DNA of 7,786 nucleotides from Deltaproteobacteria bacterium (GTDB lineage Bacteria; Desulfobacterota; UBA8473). Position 1 is the stretch's first letter; every line of letters begins with the position of its first letter. This document shows, piece by piece, positions 5,929 through 7,786 of this stretch. The notes beneath the pieces were generated by a model. The model saw nothing but the letters and a program-made list of their open reading frames with translations. It did no database searches and had not been told where the DNA came from. A program made the translations under genes and the position numbers. The stretch is taken from the NCBI GenBank assembly GCA_030623035.1, contig JAUXFK010000139.1, forward strand, positions 1-7,786. Reading direction: 5' to 3'.

Positions 5929-5954
5929 AAGAGAAGATCTCTTCTTAGAAGAGA
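5929..5954 (+). promoter_or_regulatory. Two mutually exclusive hairpins in the hppA leader
   Basis: AAGAGA (5929-5934) can pair with TCTCTT (5938-5943) around loop AGA. Alternatively TCTCTTC (5938-5944) can pair with GAAGAGA (5948-5954) around loop TTA. The TCTCTT strand is shared, so only one stem can form at a time. This is the layout of a switchable leader, but both stems are short and AU-rich, and I recognise no known riboswitch core. It may be a chance product of purine-rich and pyrimidine-rich DNA. Confidence 0.3.
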
Positions 5955-6016
5955 CCATTTATGAGGAAACTGTTTCAATAGGAAAACGAGGTGGGGCGGT
6001 TTTTATTTAAATTGAA

Positions 6017-6023
6017 AAGGAGG
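6017..6023 (+). promoter_or_regulatory. Strong ribosome-binding site of hppA
   Basis: AAGGAGG lies 11 bases before ATG 6035, slightly longer than ideal. An in-frame GTG at 6026 is only two bases from the site and too close to be used. The out-of-frame ATG at 6024 meets TGA at once. ATG 6035 is therefore the best start. Confidence 0.7.
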
Positions 6024-6034
6024 ATGTGAGAAGA

Positions 6035-7786
6035 ATGTTAAATGAAGGGCTTATTTATTTGGTCCCGGTTTTTGGTATTATCGCTTTGATCTTTGCTTTT
6101 TATAAGGCCCTTTGGGTGAATAAGCAAGAACCAGGGACAGAGAAGATGGTGGAGATTTCCGGACATGTAAGAGAAGGGGCAATGGCCTTCCTCATGCGGG
6201 AGTATAAGGTTTTAAGCATTTTCATTATTTGTGTGGCTGTTCTATTGGCTCTGGCCAATGCAAAGGAATCACCGGAAGTATATCGAAGTCCATTGATAGC
6301 TCTTTCCTTTGTTATTGGGGCGTTTTGTTCAGGGCTTTCAGGTTTTTTTGGAATGAGAGTGGCCACATCGGCCAATACTCGAACCACAAATGCAGCGAGA
6401 ACGAGTCTGAATGATGCCTTGATTGTGGCCTTTTCCGGTGGAACGGTTATGGGTATGTGCGTTGTAGGGCTAGGAATTTTAGGACTGGGTTTCCTTTTGA
6501 TTCTCTATAAGAGTTTAGGGGTTATTGGATCTAACCCTGCAGATCTCCCAAATGTAATTACCGTTATTACGGGATTTTCTTTGGGCGCTTCTTCTATTGC
6601 TCTGTTTGCAAGGGTAGGCGGTGGTATTTACACTAAGGCTGCTGATGTAGGAGCGGATCTTGTAGGTAAAATCGAGGCCGGAATCCCTGAAGATGATCCC
6701 CGTAATCCTGCGACGATTGCTGATAATGTAGGAGATAATGTAGGAGATGTGGCCGGGATGGGTGCTGACCTTTTCGAGTCTTATGTGGGCTCAATAGTCG
6801 GCGCAATGGTACTGGGAGCTACGGCAATCGGATTCACGAATTGTAGTTTTAATATGGTTATACTCCCTTTGATGTTAGCAGGGGCTGGTATAATCGTTTC
6901 CATTCTGGGTACCTTCTTTGTCCGCGTGAGGGAAGGTGGAAGCCCTCAAGCTGCTTTAAACATTGGGACATTTGGGGCGAGTATATTAATGGTGATTGTA
7001 ACTTATTTCATTTGCCGTTACTTCGTTCCCCAAGAGGTTGAAATGGCCGGCACAGTTGGGGTTTCTGCCATGGATCTCTTCTTTGCTACTATTGGAGGCC
7101 TTGCTGCAGGGATTGCCGTAGGGCTTACTACCGAATATTACACATCTAAAGATAGAAAACCTGTCCATACAATCGCCAATGATTCTCAGACAGGTCCTGC
7201 AACAAACATAATTGCAGGTCTTGCAGTGGGTATGCGTTCTACAGCCTTACCTGTTATTTGGATTTGTCTCGCGATCTTGATTTCATATAAATTTGCCGGG
7301 CTCTATGGTATTGCCATTGCAGCATTGGGTATGCTATCCACTACAGGTATACAGTTAGCAGTTGATGCATATGGCCCTGTCGCCGATAATGCGGGCGGGT
7401 TGGCCGAGATGGCCGGGCTTCCCCCTGAGGTTAGAGAACGTACGGACAACCTGGATGCCGTTGGCAACACTACTGCGGCTATAGGCAAAGGATTTGCTAT
7501 AGGCTCAGCAGCATTGACAGCCCTGGCACTCTTTGCCGCATACCGGATCCAGGCCGGGATTGATACACTCGATTTAACCGAGCCAAGGATCATGGTCGGC
7601 CTCTTTATTGGCGCCATGTTGCCGTTTGTATTTTCCTCCATGGCGATAAAGGCTGTGGGAGAAGCCGCATATGCTATGATCGAAGAAGTGAGGCGCCAGT
7701 TCAGGGAGATCGAAGGACTTCTTGAGGGGAAGGCGACAGCCGAATACGCTAAATGTGTGGACATTTCTACGACCGCTGCCATCAAG
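6035..7786 (+). CDS. hppA: Membrane-bound ion-pumping pyrophosphatase, K+-dependent type, 3'-truncated
   Basis: An integral inner-membrane enzyme that hydrolyses PPi and pumps H+ and/or Na+. The first 584 residues are visible; family members have roughly 650-750, so the last helices lie beyond the right edge. Hydrophobic helices begin at about 5-24, 57-75 and 86-106 and continue throughout. The first PPi/Mg site is DVGADLVGKIEAG (204-216) and DPRNPATIADNVGDNVGD (221-238); the second is DAYGPVADNAGG (444-455) and RTDNLDAVGNTTAAIGKG (469-486). Ala481 and Gly484 occupy the positions that are Lys and Thr in K+-independent enzymes, indicating K+ dependence. The gate glutamate Glu248 in DLFESY sits at the position used by Thermotoga Na+-PPase, not one turn later as in the plant H+ enzyme. 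Ion specificity is therefore open between Na+ and H+. An intergenic region of 249 bases separates it from pth, suggesting its own transcription or attenuation control. Confidence 0.97.
   Translation, partial: MLNEGLIYLVPVFGIIALIFAFYKALWVNKQEPGTEKMVEISGHVREGAMAFLMREYKVLSIFIICVAVLLALANAKESPEVYRSPLIALSFVIGAFCSGLSGFFGMRVATSANTRTTNAARTSLNDALIVAFSGGTVMGMCVVGLGILGLGFLLILYKSLGVIGSNPADLPNVITVITGFSLGASSIALFARVGGGIYTKAADVGADLVGKIEAGIPEDDPRNPATIADNVGDNVGDVAGMGADLFESYVGSIVGAMVLGATAIGFTNCSFNMVILPLMLAGAGIIVSILGTFFVRVREGGSPQAALNIGTFGASILMVIVTYFICRYFVPQEVEMAGTVGVSAMDLFFATIGGLAAGIAVGLTTEYYTSKDRKPVHTIANDSQTGPATNIIAGLAVGMRSTALPVIWICLAILISYKFAGLYGIAIAALGMLSTTGIQLAVDAYGPVADNAGGLAEMAGLPPEVRERTDNLDAVGNTTAAIGKGFAIGSAALTALALFAAYRIQAGIDTLDLTEPRIMVGLFIGAMLPFVFSSMAIKAVGEAAYAMIEEVRRQFREIEGLLEGKATAEYAKCVDISTTAAIK

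Noticed and set aside
5961..5981. Six-codon leader peptide (MRKLFQ) before hppA
   Set aside because: It has no good ribosome-binding site and no run of regulatory codons, and it does not overlap a terminator in a way typical of attenuation.
5786..6034. Fluoride or other known riboswitch upstream of hppA
   Set aside because: I looked for the conserved fluoride-aptamer sequences and other familiar cores and found none; only simple hairpins are present.
7303..7785. Minus-strand open frame of 160 codons opposite hppA
   Set aside because: Its Ala/Ser/Pro-rich translation mirrors the Ala/Gly-rich pyrophosphatase on the plus strand, which has clear catalytic motifs.
1..7786. CRISPR array, prophage, toxin-antitoxin or defence island
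   Set aside because: No regularly spaced repeats, integrase, transposase, small paired genes or nuclease genes are visible; the genes are conserved housekeeping families.

Overview
The window is a compact, almost entirely plus-strand stretch of bacterial chromosome made of housekeeping genes. From left to right it holds: the 3' part of a Clp/HSP100 AAA+ ATPase gene (cut by the left edge), a small DUF1844 gene, ispE, spoVG, a tRNA-Gln(TTG) gene, prs, rplY (CTC/L25 type), pth, a 249-base intergenic region rich in inverted repeats, and the first 584 codons of a membrane-bound ion-pumping pyrophosphatase gene (hppA, cut by the right edge). I see no phage, transposase, CRISPR, toxin-antitoxin or defence genes.

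The organism looks like a moderately AT-rich Gram-negative bacterium. The order ispE / spoVG / tRNA-Gln / prs / rplY / pth with DUF1844 nearby, a K+-dependent type membrane pyrophosphatase, and strong AGGAGG ribosome-binding sites fit the Desulfobacterota (former Deltaproteobacteria) or a related anaerobic lineage. This is inferred from gene content and order; no 16S gene is present. The order echoes the Bacillus block ispE-purR-yabJ-spoVG-glmU-prs-ctc-pth, here without purR, yabJ and glmU and with a tRNA gene between spoVG and prs.

Bases 1-2926 (clp, DUF1844, ispE) and 2941-3216 (spoVG) are tightly spaced and could be one transcript. Bases 3217-3487 hold the tRNA with short spacers. Bases 3488-5785 (prs, rplY, pth) are again closely packed, with two GTG starts. 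Functionally the block supplies an isoprenoid precursor kinase (IspE), PRPP for nucleotide synthesis (Prs), a 5S rRNA-binding ribosomal protein (L25), rescue of peptidyl-tRNA (Pth) and an RNA/DNA-binding regulator (SpoVG). PPi is produced by many biosynthetic reactions, and HppA can recover its energy as an ion gradient.

The least ordinary features are: a 19-bp nearly perfect inverted repeat spanning 5791-5883, which looks like a miniature mobile element or paired REP sequence; a hairpin-rich hppA leader with two mutually exclusive stems; and a divergent Clp ATPase whose second pore loop reads GIVG instead of GYVG while it keeps a possible ClpP-docking MGF tripeptide. I do not see a clearly new multi-gene system here.
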